DNA of 64,000 nucleotides from Stackebrandtia nassauensis DSM 44728 (GCF_000024545.1 NC_013947.1:1798001-1862000); one strand, 5' to 3'; numbered from the stretch's first letter, positions 33,298-42,203 are shown. Translations and numbers: made by a program. The notes: generated from the letters alone by a model not told the origin.

Positions 33298-33731
33298 ATG
33301 TTGATGTCTGGCGTGGATCTGGTGGAAGTTCAGCCACCGGGACCGGGAGATCTACTGGGGTGACGAGCTCGCGCCCCTGAAGGCTCCGCGTCACGAGCAT
33401 CGTGGACGACGCGGTGGTGGTGGAGGGCCGTGCGGACTGGGGTGACGGGGTAAAACCGTCCTGAGTGCGGGTCCTCGACCTGTACACCGGTGAGGAGCGA
33501 TTCCGGGCCGGAGCCAGGGTACCGCTGGGACAGGAAGTCAGTGGCAATGGGGTGCAGGCCGCCGAGACGGTGCCCCGCGCGGGTGAGAAGCGATACCTGT
33601 TCGAAGGCAGCGACGTTGACGATCGCTGGCTCAATGACCACGCACTGTCGCTCTTGGACGAGGATCTGCTGCTCGACGTCTACGCCTACGCCGCCGCCGG
33701 CGACGACGGCGAGGAGACAAAATGTCCGTAA
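33298..33731 (+). pseudogene. Decayed gene remnant, family unrecognised
   Basis: An ATG at 33298 with a good GAGGAG upstream opens a frame that stops at 33363. Protein-like sequence then resumes in other frames: HRDREIYWGDELAPLKAP to about 33390, VTSIVDDAVVVEGRADWGDG to a TGA at 33462, and VRVLDLYTGEERFRAGARV through ALSLLDEDLLLDVYAYAA to 33731. The pieces read like a beta-propeller or wall-associated protein (VLDLYTGEERF recalls PQQ-type repeats). At least two frameshifts and one stop separate them. A 718-bp gap would otherwise be empty. Confidence 0.5.
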
Positions 33732-33749
33732 ACGTCCACACGCAACGTT

Positions 33750-33796
33750 ACGCTTGGTAAGCGTTTTCTATCGAGTGTATGCGCGGTATATGCGCG
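33750..33796 (+). promoter_or_regulatory. Repeats upstream of beta-lactamase-like gene
   Basis: ACGCTT-GGT-AAGCGT (33750-33764) is a dyad. TATGCGCG occurs at 33778-33785 and 33789-33796, 11 bp apart, one helical turn. The stretch is AT-rich compared with the surroundings and lies 70-120 bp before the start codon. Confidence 0.4.
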
Positions 33797-33867
33797 TCAC
33801 GTTCGTCGTGTACCTTACGGTTCTCGCTCCCCTATACCCGAAACGTTCATGAACCGCGGAGGTACAT

Positions 33868-34881
33868 GTGACACCGAAGATGAAGCGCCGCGCCCTGCTG
33901 GGGGCCGGCGTTGGCTCGGTTGCCGTCATCGGCGCCGGGCTGGGCGTTCGGCAGGCGTTTGCCGACCCGAGCACCGAGGCGGCCTCGACACCCGCCGATG
34001 CCGCCAAGGCCATCAAGGAAAGCTTCGACTCCGAGACCAAGGCCGTCGGTGGCTGGTGGAACGGTTACATCAGCGTCGCCGACAAGGACGGCAAGCTGAT
34101 CACCGCCGTCGACCAGAAGTCCGACGAGGTGCTGGAGGCGTGGAGCTGCAACAAGGTTCCGGTCGCCATCGCCGTGCTCGACAAGGTCGACCGGGGCGAG
34201 CTGAAGATCGACCAGCTCATTCAGGTCACCGCCGACATCATCGCCGAAGACGGTGACGGCATCTTCCGGCTAGACGACGCCTACCCCAGCCAGGTGACGA
34301 TCGGTCACGTCCTGGCCAACCTGTTGACCATCTCCGACGACACCGCCGTGCGACTGTGCGGCACCGTCGTCCCGGGGCCGGAGATCAACGAGATCCTCAA
34401 GAAGAAGGGTTTCCCCAAGACCCAGGTCGAGCCGAAGCCGGACAACCCGAACCGGTTCTTCCTCGGCAAGACCACCCCCAAGGAGTCGCACGAGATCTGG
34501 CAGCAGCTCATCAAGGGCAAGCTGCTGTCCAAGGAGTCGACCGAGCGGATCCTCAACCTGACCCGCGCACCCGTCGCCTTCACCGACGGCATCCGCCGCA
34601 ACATGTCCTCGGACGAGCGGCTGCGGATCGCCACCAAGGCGGGTTGGCTGAAGGACCAGCGCAACGAGGTCGGCGTCATCTACGACGCCGCGGGCGCCCC
34701 GGTCGTGACCTACACGATCTTCGGTGGCGGGCAGGGCAAGCCGGAGGACTTCGGCGCCACCCACCCGGCCGTTGAGGCGCGCGCCAAGCTGGGCCGCACC
34801 TGGCTGGACCTCATCGACAAGATCGAGGGCGCCAAGAAGCTGAAGACCGAGATCCCGGACTACGAGCCGCAGAACGGCTGA
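33868..34881 (+). CDS. Class A beta-lactamase-like serine hydrolase, exported
   Basis: 337 residues, GTG start with GGAGGT 5 bp upstream. Signal MKRRALLGAGVGSVAVIGAG with twin Arg fits a Tat signal; mature part from about ADPST. The penicilloyl-serine fold motifs are degenerate: SxxK as WSCNK (about 92-96), SDN as SDD (about 156-158) and KTG as KAG (TKAGWL, about 271). The Ser and both Lys are kept, so catalysis is possible, but the Glu166 region is not clear. Could be a beta-lactamase, a D,D-peptidase relative or a non-hydrolytic binder. Confidence 0.8.
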   Translation: MTPKMKRRALLGAGVGSVAVIGAGLGVRQAFADPSTEAASTPADAAKAIKESFDSETKAVGGWWNGYISVADKDGKLITAVDQKSDEVLEAWSCNKVPVAIAVLDKVDRGELKIDQLIQVTADIIAEDGDGIFRLDDAYPSQVTIGHVLANLLTISDDTAVRLCGTVVPGPEINEILKKKGFPKTQVEPKPDNPNRFFLGKTTPKESHEIWQQLIKGKLLSKESTERILNLTRAPVAFTDGIRRNMSSDERLRIATKAGWLKDQRNEVGVIYDAAGAPVVTYTIFGGGQGKPEDFGATHPAVEARAKLGRTWLDLIDKIEGAKKLKTEIPDYEPQNG

Positions 34882-34897
34882 GCCGCGACGCGGTGAG

Positions 34898-34929
34898 CGG
34901 GACGTCCACTTGCGGACGTCCCGTTTTTT
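34898..34929 (+). terminator. Rho-independent terminator
   Basis: A 10-bp perfect stem (34898-34907 with 34914-34923), 6-base loop and TTTTTT, 17 bp after the stop of the beta-lactamase-like gene. Confidence 0.92.
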
Positions 34930-34968
34930 CGCGCGTCGCTGTCACAGGGTTCGGCTACCGTGCCGGGC

Positions 34969-35304
34969 ATGAGCCTGAAGGTCATCAACGTCACCATTAA
35001 CACCACCAACCCGGCCGAGCTCGCGCAGTGGTGGGTCACGGCGCTGGACGGGAAGGTCACCGCCGACTTCGGGGACTTCATCTTCACACAGGCCGGGGAC
35101 ATCGGGCTGGGCTTCCAGAAGGCCGAACCCAACCACCCCAACCGGGTTCACATGGACCTGGCCGCCGACGACCGGGAGGCCGAGGTGAACCGCTTGGTCG
35201 GCATGGGCGCCAAGCGGGTGGCCGACCACGAGGTGCCGGGGATCCAGTGGACGGTCATGAACGACCCGCACGGCAACGAGTTCTGTGTGAGCCAGGGGCA
35301 CTGA
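34969..35304 (+). CDS. VOC family (glyoxalase/bleomycin resistance-like) protein
   Basis: 111 residues, one VOC unit: NVTINTTNPAELAQWW at the N-terminus, VHMDLAADDREAEVNRLVGMGAKRVAD in the centre and TVMNDPHGNEFCVSQ at the end, with His/Glu metal-ligand positions plausible. Dimers of such units bind metal or small hydrophobic ligands. Start ATG after a GTG three codons earlier. Substrate unknown. Confidence 0.87.
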   Translation: MSLKVINVTINTTNPAELAQWWVTALDGKVTADFGDFIFTQAGDIGLGFQKAEPNHPNRVHMDLAADDREAEVNRLVGMGAKRVADHEVPGIQWTVMNDPHGNEFCVSQGH

Positions 35305-35462
35305 GGCTTCGCGGCCGCCTGCTGCCACGAGCTTCAGCGGGACGGACGCTCGCGTCGGTGGCGCGACCGGGCCGGACGGCTGTTCGCATCCGGCCGGTTC
35401 GCGGTCGTTTCGGCCGGAACGAGTGGCGGTCGACGGTGGAATCCTGAGCTAGTTTGGGCGGC

Positions 35463-36185
35463 ATGAATCCTCCCAGCTATGCCGCGCGGATCCGGCCGGT
35501 CATCGATCGGGTCTACACCGGTCTGCGGCGGGCCGCGATGCCCCGGCAGCGCGCGGTGTACGAGAAGTTCGGCGCCACGCCGGGCTTCGAATCGAGCTTC
35601 TACTTCGGACTTCTGGCCCGGCCGATGTCGGCGGCGGGCTTCGCCGCCGCCACGACCTACTCCGGAGCCGACATGACCGGCGAACGGGAACAGGGTGTGG
35701 CCACCGTGGATGACGACGGGAACTGGGGTCTCACCGAGCGGGGACGGGAGTTGGCGCTGGCCGTGCAGTGGGCGGTCGCCGACGGGGCCGAGGAGGCGTG
35801 GGGGCAGACCCCGATCGCGACCATGCCGGGCCTGAGCGTCGTGCCCCGGTTGGCCGAACTCGTCGGGCGGTTGCTGGACGCCGGGCGGGAATCGGGTGGG
35901 CCCGCGTTTCGGGCGCTGACACCGGTCTTCGAACCCGCCGACGCGACCCCGTCGCTGCTGCTGGCCAGCAGGTTGGGGGCGTTGCGGCACCATCGGGGCG
36001 ACGCGCACCGGGCGGCCTGGCAGGGGCGGGGGCTCAGTCTCGACGAACTGCGCGAGCTGTCCGGGGGTGCCCAGCGGCAGGCCATCGAGGACGAGACCGA
36101 TCGGCTCGACGCGCCGATCTACGCGGTTCTGACCGCCGACGAGCGGCTCGAGCTGCTCGCGGGTCTGGGCGCGCTGCCAGGGTAG
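35463..36185 (+). CDS. SCO6745-like helical protein
   Basis: 240 residues, all-helical. The segment GALRHHRGDAHRAAWQGRGLSLDELREL (about 178-205) is the hallmark of SCO6745-type actinobacterial proteins, which carry a degenerate HTH. YEKFGATPGFESSFYFGLLARPMSAAGF near the N-terminus also fits. A -10-like TAGTTT at 35449 ends about 8 bp before the ATG, suggesting a leaderless mRNA. Function unknown. Confidence 0.8.
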   Translation: MNPPSYAARIRPVIDRVYTGLRRAAMPRQRAVYEKFGATPGFESSFYFGLLARPMSAAGFAAATTYSGADMTGEREQGVATVDDDGNWGLTERGRELALAVQWAVADGAEEAWGQTPIATMPGLSVVPRLAELVGRLLDAGRESGGPAFRALTPVFEPADATPSLLLASRLGALRHHRGDAHRAAWQGRGLSLDELRELSGGAQRQAIEDETDRLDAPIYAVLTADERLELLAGLGALPG

Positions 36186-36188
36186 GGG

Positions 36189-36503
36189 ATGGTGGTGTCG
36201 CAGCCTCTGGAGCTACCGGCGGTGTTCCCGGCGCGGATGAACGGGCAGCAGTCGATGGTGATCGTGACCCGGGTGCAGATCAAGTGGCACCCGGCTCCGG
36301 CCGAGTTCTCCGCGAGCCGCATCGACGGCGGGGTCGTGGACATCGCGGCCATCACCGACGTCGGTACCCACGAGTTGGGTGCCAACAAGGTGTTGCGGTT
36401 GACCGCGGCCGGGGTCGTCACCCGGATGCACGCCGCCGCCGACCTCATCGACCGGGTACGGGACTACGTGTGGAAGCCCTCGGGCGACAGCGAGAGTCCA
36501 TAG
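36189..36503 (+). CDS. Small hypothetical protein
   Basis: 104 residues, starting 3 bp after the previous stop. Strand-rich with short hydrophobic runs (QSMVIVTRVQIKW, GGVVDIAAITDVG) and a helical end (MHAAADLIDRVRDYVW). No family recognised. Coding is supported by the gene spacing and third-position GC, but it could be a remnant. Ends 1 bp before structured element copy 2. Confidence 0.5.
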   Translation: MVVSQPLELPAVFPARMNGQQSMVIVTRVQIKWHPAPAEFSASRIDGGVVDIAAITDVGTHELGANKVLRLTAAGVVTRMHAAADLIDRVRDYVWKPSGDSESP

Positions 36504-36504
36504 T

Positions 36505-36647
36505 GGTGCCGCCTTCCGGTCCCGAGGGGAACCGAAAGGCGGCACGCGGTCCGTCTCCTGCGTAGGCGGCCGGAAGGCATGGCCGTCTGGCGGACCGCGC
36601 ACCGGACTGGCCCGGTGCGCGGGGCAGCGTAACCAGCCCGCGCAAAT
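36505..36647. other. Structured intergenic element, copy 2
   Basis: About 143 nt between convergent genes. Same helix order as copy 1: P1 36506-36515/36536-36545 (GTGCCGCCTT/AAGGCGGCAC) with C-A mismatches in its extension; P2 36546-36553/36591-36598; P4 36595-36605/36612-36622; P5 36617-36623/36637-36643, then CAAA. GGGGAAC and CGGCACGCGGT are shared with copy 1, while several pairs differ in a compensatory way. P4 could also serve as terminator for both neighbours. Confidence 0.6.
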
Positions 36648-36659
36648 CGGTGCGACGGT

Positions 36660-37001
36660 TCAGGCGCCGTCGCGGCGCAGCGCGGCCACCGCCGCGTTCG
36701 GGGTCTCGATGACGATGGTGTGGTAACTGTCGATTCGCGACACGATCTCCTCCCGGGGACCCTCGCGCCACTCCCGGCTGGAGTAGAACGCGTCCTCCAG
36801 CCGGTCCCGCTCGGCCAGCGACGCGAACGCCCGCATCAGGTACGCCTCCTCGGCGCCGTCCTCGTCGAACAGCGAAGGTCCATGGTCGACGACGTCGATG
36901 CCGTACTCGGCGAGCATGGGAAGTGCGCGTTCGGCCATGATCCGGACGAAGTCCTCCCGCGTCCCCGGCTTCAATCGATAAGTGCGAATCTCCAGGATCA
37001 T
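36660..37001 (-). CDS. NIPSNAP family protein
   Basis: 113 residues: MILEIRTYRLKPGTREDFVRIMAERALPMLAEYGIDVV, then AYLMRAFASLAERDRLEDAFYSSREW. This is the ferredoxin-like dimeric alpha-beta barrel pattern of NIPSNAP proteins. Biochemical role unknown. It is 13 bp after the WYL regulator gene and probably in its transcript. Confidence 0.88.
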   Translation of the reverse strand: MILEIRTYRLKPGTREDFVRIMAERALPMLAEYGIDVVDHGPSLFDEDGAEEAYLMRAFASLAERDRLEDAFYSSREWREGPREEIVSRIDSYHTIVIETPNAAVAALRRDGA

Positions 37002-37014
37002 CGGACCACAGTAG

Positions 37015-37992
37015 TCACGAGGTCTGACATTCGTACAGCGCGAGCGTCCGGCGGACCGTGTCCGTCAGGCGCTGCCGCAGTTCCACCGGAGCCAGGACCT
37101 CGACCTCGGCACCGAGCTGCAACAGCTGCGTCTCCAACGCGCCCACCGACTCCATCGGGATGGTCGCCGTGACGCGGCCCTCGGCGTCGGCCGAACCGGC
37201 GGCGACCGCCTCGGCGGCGGCCTGACTGAGACAGTGCGGGACCTGTTCGGCGCCCCGCGCGCTCACCCGCACCACCGCCTCGTCGCGGTGCAACTGCGAG
37301 TGGAACTCCTCCAGCCGCTGCCGCCAGTACTGGGCCAGGTCGAAGTCGGACGGTCGCCGGAACCGCTCCTCGGTCAGGTCCAGCGACAGGATCTGTTTCA
37401 CCCGGTACGTGCCGATCCGCGACGAGCCGCGCGCCACCGTGTACCAGCGGCCCGCCTTCAGCACGATCCCGTAAGGCTCCAACGTCCGCTCCACTTCGGT
37501 GGGTTCGCGCCAGCGGCTGTAGCGGACCCGGATGCGGCGCTGTTCCCACACCGCCTGGGCCACCGTCGACAGGAACGGGGAGGAGTCGGCCTCCCGGTAC
37601 CACTGCGCCGCGTCCAGGTGGAACCGTTCCCGCAGTCGCACCGCCCGGTCGCGCAGTTCCTCCGGCAGCGCCGCCTGCAACTTCAGCTGCGCGGTCGCCA
37701 TCGCCGCGCCGATGCCCAGTTCGGCGGCCGAGTCGCCGAGCCCCGCCAGCGACAGCGCCTCGGCCTCGGCGCCGGTCAGGCCGGTCAGCCGGGTGCGGTA
37801 GCCCCCCAGCAGCGTGTACCCGCCCGCGTGCCCGGCCTCGCCGTACAGCGGCACCCCGGCCTCGTGCAGCGCCTCGATGTCGCGGTAGACGGTGCGCACC
37901 GACACCTCCAGCTCCTCGGCGAGCTGGGCGGCGGTGAGACGACCGCGGTTCTGAAGCAACAGCAACAGCGAAAGAATCCGACTCGCTCGCAT
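37015..37992 (-). CDS. WYL-domain transcriptional regulator (YafY/DeoR-like)
   Basis: 325 residues. An N-terminal HTH_11 (RILSLLLLLQNRGRLTAAQLAEELEVSVRTVYRDIEAL, residues 5-42), then a WYL domain (about 135-215: IRVRYSRWREPTEVERTLEPYGIVLKAGRWYTVARGSSRIGTYRV) and a WCX C-terminal segment. Such proteins sense ligands through the WYL pocket, which is written here as GRWYTVAR. A dyad overlaps the region just upstream of its start. Divergent from the DUF1579-like gene. Confidence 0.92.
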   Translation of the reverse strand: MRASRILSLLLLLQNRGRLTAAQLAEELEVSVRTVYRDIEALHEAGVPLYGEAGHAGGYTLLGGYRTRLTGLTGAEAEALSLAGLGDSAAELGIGAAMATAQLKLQAALPEELRDRAVRLRERFHLDAAQWYREADSSPFLSTVAQAVWEQRRIRVRYSRWREPTEVERTLEPYGIVLKAGRWYTVARGSSRIGTYRVKQILSLDLTEERFRRPSDFDLAQYWRQRLEEFHSQLHRDEAVVRVSARGAEQVPHCLSQAAAEAVAAGSADAEGRVTATIPMESVGALETQLLQLGAEVEVLAPVELRQRLTDTVRRTLALYECQTS

Positions 37993-37993
37993 T

Positions 37994-38014
37994 CACTGAC
38001 AATAGATGTCAGTG
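37994..38014. promoter_or_regulatory. Probable WYL-regulator operator
   Basis: CACTGACA (37994-38001) and its exact inverse TGTCAGTG (38007-38014), separated by ATAGA, lie 1 bp upstream of the regulator start in the divergent gap. The position suits control of both directions. Confidence 0.55.
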
Positions 38015-38074
38015 GTGCCCGGTTAGCCTTCGCCCGCGTTTCGACAATGTCCACGAACGGAAAGGCAACCGACG

Positions 38075-38530
38075 ATGAGCAAGGACTTCGACTTCCTCCA
38101 CGGCGAATGGGAGGTGGCGAACCGGCAGCTGACGAAGCACCTGGTCGGCAGCGACGACTGGCGGGAGTTCCCCGCGCGGTCCTCCTGCCGCGCCTTCTTC
38201 GACGGCAGCGGGAACGTCGACGAGATCACCTTCCCGACGCTGGGCTCGTCCGGTTTCACCATCAGCAGCTACGAGCCGAAGGCCGACCGGTGGTCGGTCT
38301 ACTGGATCTCCAGCCGTGACGGGCTCATGGGCCCGCCGGTGAGCGGCGGCTTCAGCGACGGTGTGGGCACGCTCTACGGCGACGACGTCACCGGCGACGG
38401 CAAGCCGGTGCGCTGCCGGTTCCTGTGGACGCGGATCACCCCGACCTCGGCCCGGTGGGAGCAGGCCTACTCCGGCGACGGGGAACAGACCTGGGAGACC
38501 AACTGGATCATGGAGTTCACCCGGCGCTGA
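38075..38530 (+). CDS. DUF1579-like (FABP-fold) protein
   Basis: 151 residues: [20 protein letters not shown] at the start, then strands with [41 protein letters not shown] and [34 protein letters not shown]. This is the FLxGxW lipocalin/heme-nitrobindin-like pattern. AACGGAAAGG before ATG is an acceptable SD. Probably under the divergent WYL regulator. Ends within the 3' end of the sigma factor gene (14-bp overlap). Confidence 0.83.
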   Translation: MSKDFDFLHGEWEVANRQLTKHLVGSDDWREFPARSSCRAFFDGSGNVDEITFPTLGSSGFTISSYEPKADRWSVYWISSRDGLMGPPVSGGFSDGVGTLYGDDVTGDGKPVRCRFLWTRITPTSARWEQAYSGDGEQTWETNWIMEFTRR

Positions 38531-39737
38531 TTTCGCCACGTCGCGAACTCAGATACGCCCGCTCGGTCGCGTTGGCCGAGCGGGCGATCGCCGCGTCGTA
38601 GGCGGCGCGGGCCTCGTCCCGTCTTCCCAAGCGCCGCAACAGGTCAGCGCGGATCGCGTGGTACAGGTGGTGCTTCTCCAGCGCCAGCCGCTCGACTTCG
38701 GACAGTGCCGCCTCGGCTCCGGCCACTTCGGCCAGCGCGACGGCCCGGTTGAGCGCGACCACCGGGCTGGGCGCGTGCACCGTCAACTGGTCGTACAGGG
38801 TCAGGATCTGCCGCCAGTCGGTGTCGGCGACACTGGACGCATCACTGTGGACGGCGTTGATGGCGGCCTGGATCTGGAACGGACCCGGCCGATCCCGCCG
38901 CAGGCACAACCGGACCAGCCCCTGCCCCTCGGCGACCAGCTCGCGGTCCCACAGCGACCGGTCCTGTTCGGACAGCGGTACCAGTGACCCGTCCGGGCCG
39001 GTGCGCGCGGCCCGCCGCGACCGCGACAGCAGCATCAACGCCAGCAGCCCCACCGCCTCGGGTTCGTCGGGCATGAGCTCCACCAGCAGCCGCCCCAGCC
39101 GGATCGCCTCGACGCACAGGTCGTCGCGGGTCAGGTCGGTGCCGGTCGCGGCGGCGTAACCCTCGTTGAAGATCAGGTACACCACGGTCAGCACCGACCG
39201 CAGCCGGTCGGGCAGGTCGGCGTCGTCGGGAATCCGGTACGGGATGCGGGCGTCGCGGATCTTTCCCTTGGCGCGCACCAGCCGCTGGGCCATCGTCGCC
39301 TCCGACACCAGGAAGGCACGGGCGATGTCGACGGTGGACAGTCCGCCCAGCAACCGCAGCGTCAACGCGATCCGCGCCGCCGGGGCCAGCGCCGGATGGC
39401 AGCAGGTGAAGATGAGGCGCAGCCGGTCGTCGCGCACGGGGCCCTCCGGGGGTGGGGTGTCGGGGGAGTGGACGAGCGCCGCCTGCGCGTGCTTCTCGTC
39501 CCGGACCGATTCGCGTCGCAGCCGGTCGATGGCCCGGTTGCGGGCGGTGGTGATGATCCACCCGGCCGGGCTGGGCGGCAGGCCCGTGTCGGGCCAGCGC
39601 CGCACCGCCTCGGTGAAGGCGTCGGCGACGGCCTCCTCGGCGATGTCGATGTCGCCGAAGACTCCGATGAGGACGGAAACGGCGCGGGCGTGCTCGCGTT
39701 GGAACACGCCCGCGACGTCCACGGGCGGCGTGGTCAC
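38517..39737 (-). CDS. ECF42-type RNA polymerase sigma factor
   Basis: 406 residues. Sigma2 region ([58 protein letters not shown]) and sigma4 region ([37 protein letters not shown]) are followed by a 220-residue helical C-terminal extension with TPR-like repeats ([22 protein letters not shown]). This matches the ECF42 group. The start overlaps the DGPF-domain gene as ATGA, the usual genetic partner. No anti-sigma gene; control is thought to be through the C-terminal extension. Confidence 0.93.
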   Translation of the reverse strand: MTTPPVDVAGVFQREHARAVSVLIGVFGDIDIAEEAVADAFTEAVRRWPDTGLPPSPAGWIITTARNRAIDRLRRESVRDEKHAQAALVHSPDTPPPEGPVRDDRLRLIFTCCHPALAPAARIALTLRLLGGLSTVDIARAFLVSEATMAQRLVRAKGKIRDARIPYRIPDDADLPDRLRSVLTVVYLIFNEGYAAATGTDLTRDDLCVEAIRLGRLLVELMPDEPEAVGLLALMLLSRSRRAARTGPDGSLVPLSEQDRSLWDRELVAEGQGLVRLCLRRDRPGPFQIQAAINAVHSDASSVADTDWRQILTLYDQLTVHAPSPVVALNRAVALAEVAGAEAALSEVERLALEKHHLYHAIRADLLRRLGRRDEARAAYDAAIARSANATERAYLSSRRGEISAG

Positions 39738-40084
39738 TCGACCTCACCCTGGAACGGCCGCACCTCGATCGGCAGCCCGACGATGCGGGCCAGCTTGCGG
39801 CCCCATTCGAGGGCGGCGTCCAGGTCGGCGGCCCTGATGATGTCGAAGCCGCCGATGTACTCCTTGCCCTCGATGTAGGGGCCGTCGGTGGTGACCAGCT
39901 CGTCGTTCTTGTAGTGCAGGACGGTCGCGGTGCTCGGGTCGTGCAGGCCGTTGCCGAACACCCACGCCCCGGCGTCCCGCATCTCCTGGGCGAGTTCGCC
40001 CAGCTCGGCCATGATCGGGTCGAGCACCTCGGGCGGCGGGATCTCGCCCTGCGGCTGGTACATGGTGAGCAGGTAGTGCTTCAT
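39734..40084 (-). CDS. YCII/DGPF-domain protein, ECF42 partner
   Basis: 116 residues: [22 protein letters not shown], then [36 protein letters not shown], the DGPF/DGPY motif written [10 protein letters not shown]. The family folds like YCII and is the conserved neighbour of ECF42 sigma factors. AAGGAGG lies at optimal distance before the ATG, so expression is likely high. Its exact role in the sigma pathway is not established. Confidence 0.9.
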   Translation of the reverse strand: MKHYLLTMYQPQGEIPPPEVLDPIMAELGELAQEMRDAGAWVFGNGLHDPSTATVLHYKNDELVTTDGPYIEGKEYIGGFDIIRAADLDAALEWGRKLARIVGLPIEVRPFQGEVE

Positions 40085-40153
40085 CTCAACCTCCTTGGTC
40101 ACCCTCTACACGAACCACATGGTGCCGTATCGACACCGGCGGCGAGAAGTCTT

Positions 40154-42142
40154 CTACAGACCTCGCACACGCCGCTGCACCCGCAGCATGTACTCGTCCC
40201 GGTGGAGCGGATCGTTGTCGGTACGGGGCCGTGTCGGCACCTCACCGAGCACCCGCCGGTAGTGGTCGAAGGCACCGGCGAACATGCCCTCGCCGCTCGT
40301 CAGCGCGGGAAGCTGCTGCTCCAGTTCGTGCACCCGGGCCGCCGGGATCTCCCCGTCCAGGACGTAGGTGTCGCGGTGGGTGGTGGTCGTGTGGACGACC
40401 GCCCGCAGCCGCGACAGCACCGGCATCACCGCGCCGAAGGTGTCGGTCGGCAGCTCCAGGTCGAAGTGGTGCATCGGCTCGTACACCCGGGTGGTCGCGG
40501 CACGCAACGCGTCCATGAGCACCAGCGGCGTCAGGTTCCGGAAGTCACCGGCGGTGCTGGACAGCGACTTGTCGAACTTCTGGTGCGGCTTGCTCATCCG
40601 GGGGAAGTAGCCCGAGCGGTACAGCGTGACGACGCAGTCGGTCACCCGCCAGCCGTACAGGCCCTCGGCGAGGGTGGTGTACACGGTCTCCTCGATCGCC
40701 TTGATGAACGCCAGCGGCAGTCGCCCCAGCTGCTCGAAGCCCAGCCGGAACTCCACCCCGGAGTCCACCGGCGCCGGTTCCACCAGCAGGCCGATCCCGG
40801 CCAGGAACGGCTTGCCGTACTGGATGGCCTCGTACGCCCGCCCGGTGCCGACCGGCCGTTCGATGTGGATGGTGGACGACTCGCGGAAGTCGACCGCGAC
40901 CCCGAACTCCTCGGCGAGCGTGGCCTCGATGACCTCCTTCTGCACCTCGCCGTACAGCGACACCGAGGTCTCGTCGCGGATGTCGTCACGGCGCAGGTTG
41001 ATCAGCGGGTCCTGTTCGGACAGGATCGTCAGCGCGTCGTGCATCCGTCCCTTGTCGGACTCGGTCACGGGCACCACGACGGTCTCCAGGCTCGGCGGCG
41101 CGAAGTGGTGCTTCGCCCGCACACTCGGCGGGACACCGATCGCGTCACCGATGTTGACCTCGGCCAGTCCGGTCACCAGTGCGATGCGTCCGGCGCCGAC
41201 CGATTCGGCGGCGGAGACCGTGCCGTCGGCGAACAGCCCGAGCCCGGTCACCTTGTCGGACTTGCCGGTGCCGTAACGCACCTTGTCGCGCACCCGCAGC
41301 TGTCCGGCGAAGATCCGCGCGTAGGCGAGCTTCTGGCCCGACGGTCCACGATCGACCTTGAACACGCTGGCCGACACCTCGCCGTCCACGGCGCCGACGG
41401 CCGGCGGCAGCAGCTCGGTGATGCCGCGGCTCAACGCCGCCACTCCCGAGCCGGTCATCGCCGACCCGAAGTACACCGGATGCACCAGCCCCGCCTGGGT
41501 CTGGGCGGCCAGCGACTTCCACACCCGCTCGGGTGCCGGTTCACCGTCTACAAAGGCGGCCAGCAGCTCGTCGTCGTTGACGGTGAGCACATCGGCCAGT
41601 GCCTCGGTGAAACCGTTGTCTCCCAGCTGAAACGGCGTGAACTCCGCGTCGCGGACACCCGGTGCCGACACCGTGCCCATCGCGATGCTCGCGTCGGTCA
41701 GCTTGCGGTGAATATTGTCCAGTGTGGCCTCATAGGCGGCGCCGGAACGGTCGATCTTGTTGACGAAGATCAGCGTCGGCACCCGCAGGCGGCGCAGCGT
41801 GCGCAGCAGCACCCGCGTCTGCGCCTGCACGCCCTCGACGGCAGACACCACCAACACCGCGCCGTCCAGCACACTCAGCACCCGCTCCACCTCGGCGATG
41901 AAGTCCGGGTGGCCGGGCGTGTCGATGAGATTGACGTCCACGCCGTTGAGCGCGAACGACACCACGGCGGATTTGATGGTGATGCCGCGCTGGCGTTCCA
42001 GCGCGAGTGAGTCGGTGTGGGTACTACCGTCGTCGACGCGTCCGACGGCGTCGATGACGCCCGCGTCGTACAGCAGCCGTTCGGTCAGGCTGGTCTTTCC
42101 GGCGTCAACATGGGCGACGATCCCCAGGTTCAGCGATGTCAA
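40154..42142 (-). CDS. TetM/OtrA-like ribosomal protection GTPase
   Basis: 662 residues; TTG start (TTG-ACA-TCG) with AGAGGA 8 bp upstream and an in-frame TGA two codons before it. G motifs: G1 AHVDAGKTS (about 10-18), G2 in RGITIKSA, G3 DTPGHPDF, G4 NKID. Then EF-G-like domains III-V; ISQPRR-type tail regions are replaced by MSKPHQKFDKS and a longer C-terminal loop. Related to TetM/OtrA translational GTPases that remove tetracycline from the ribosome; it could be self-protection or a general function. Confidence 0.92.
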   Translation of the reverse strand: MTSLNLGIVAHVDAGKTSLTERLLYDAGVIDAVGRVDDGSTHTDSLALERQRGITIKSAVVSFALNGVDVNLIDTPGHPDFIAEVERVLSVLDGAVLVVSAVEGVQAQTRVLLRTLRRLRVPTLIFVNKIDRSGAAYEATLDNIHRKLTDASIAMGTVSAPGVRDAEFTPFQLGDNGFTEALADVLTVNDDELLAAFVDGEPAPERVWKSLAAQTQAGLVHPVYFGSAMTGSGVAALSRGITELLPPAVGAVDGEVSASVFKVDRGPSGQKLAYARIFAGQLRVRDKVRYGTGKSDKVTGLGLFADGTVSAAESVGAGRIALVTGLAEVNIGDAIGVPPSVRAKHHFAPPSLETVVVPVTESDKGRMHDALTILSEQDPLINLRRDDIRDETSVSLYGEVQKEVIEATLAEEFGVAVDFRESSTIHIERPVGTGRAYEAIQYGKPFLAGIGLLVEPAPVDSGVEFRLGFEQLGRLPLAFIKAIEETVYTTLAEGLYGWRVTDCVVTLYRSGYFPRMSKPHQKFDKSLSSTAGDFRNLTPLVLMDALRAATTRVYEPMHHFDLELPTDTFGAVMPVLSRLRAVVHTTTTHRDTYVLDGEIPAARVHELEQQLPALTSGEGMFAGAFDHYRRVLGEVPTRPRTDNDPLHRDEYMLRVQRRVRGL

Positions 42143-42203
42143 GCGTCAAGTCCTCTACGTGGGCGGCGATAAGCAGCTGGGTGAACTTGACAGCGGCTCG
42201 CAT
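42105..42203 (-). CDS. Putative 32-aa leader peptide overlapping the tet-type start
   Basis: The frame begins MRAAVKFTQLLIAAHVEDLT and ends at TGA inside the GTPase gene, 38 bp past its TTG start. GAGGAGG stands 5 bp before its ATG, a better SD than that of the GTPase. The GTPase SD (AGAGGA) lies inside this frame, so translating the leader would affect initiation downstream. Coding is inferred from the SD and position only. Confidence 0.4.
   Translation of the reverse strand: MRAAVKFTQLLIAAHVEDLTLDIAEPGDRRPC

Noticed and set aside
33212-33634. 140-codon minus-strand frame in the gap before the beta-lactamase-like gene
   Set aside because: Ser/Thr/Pro-rich without domains, and the plus strand carries better protein-like fragments there.
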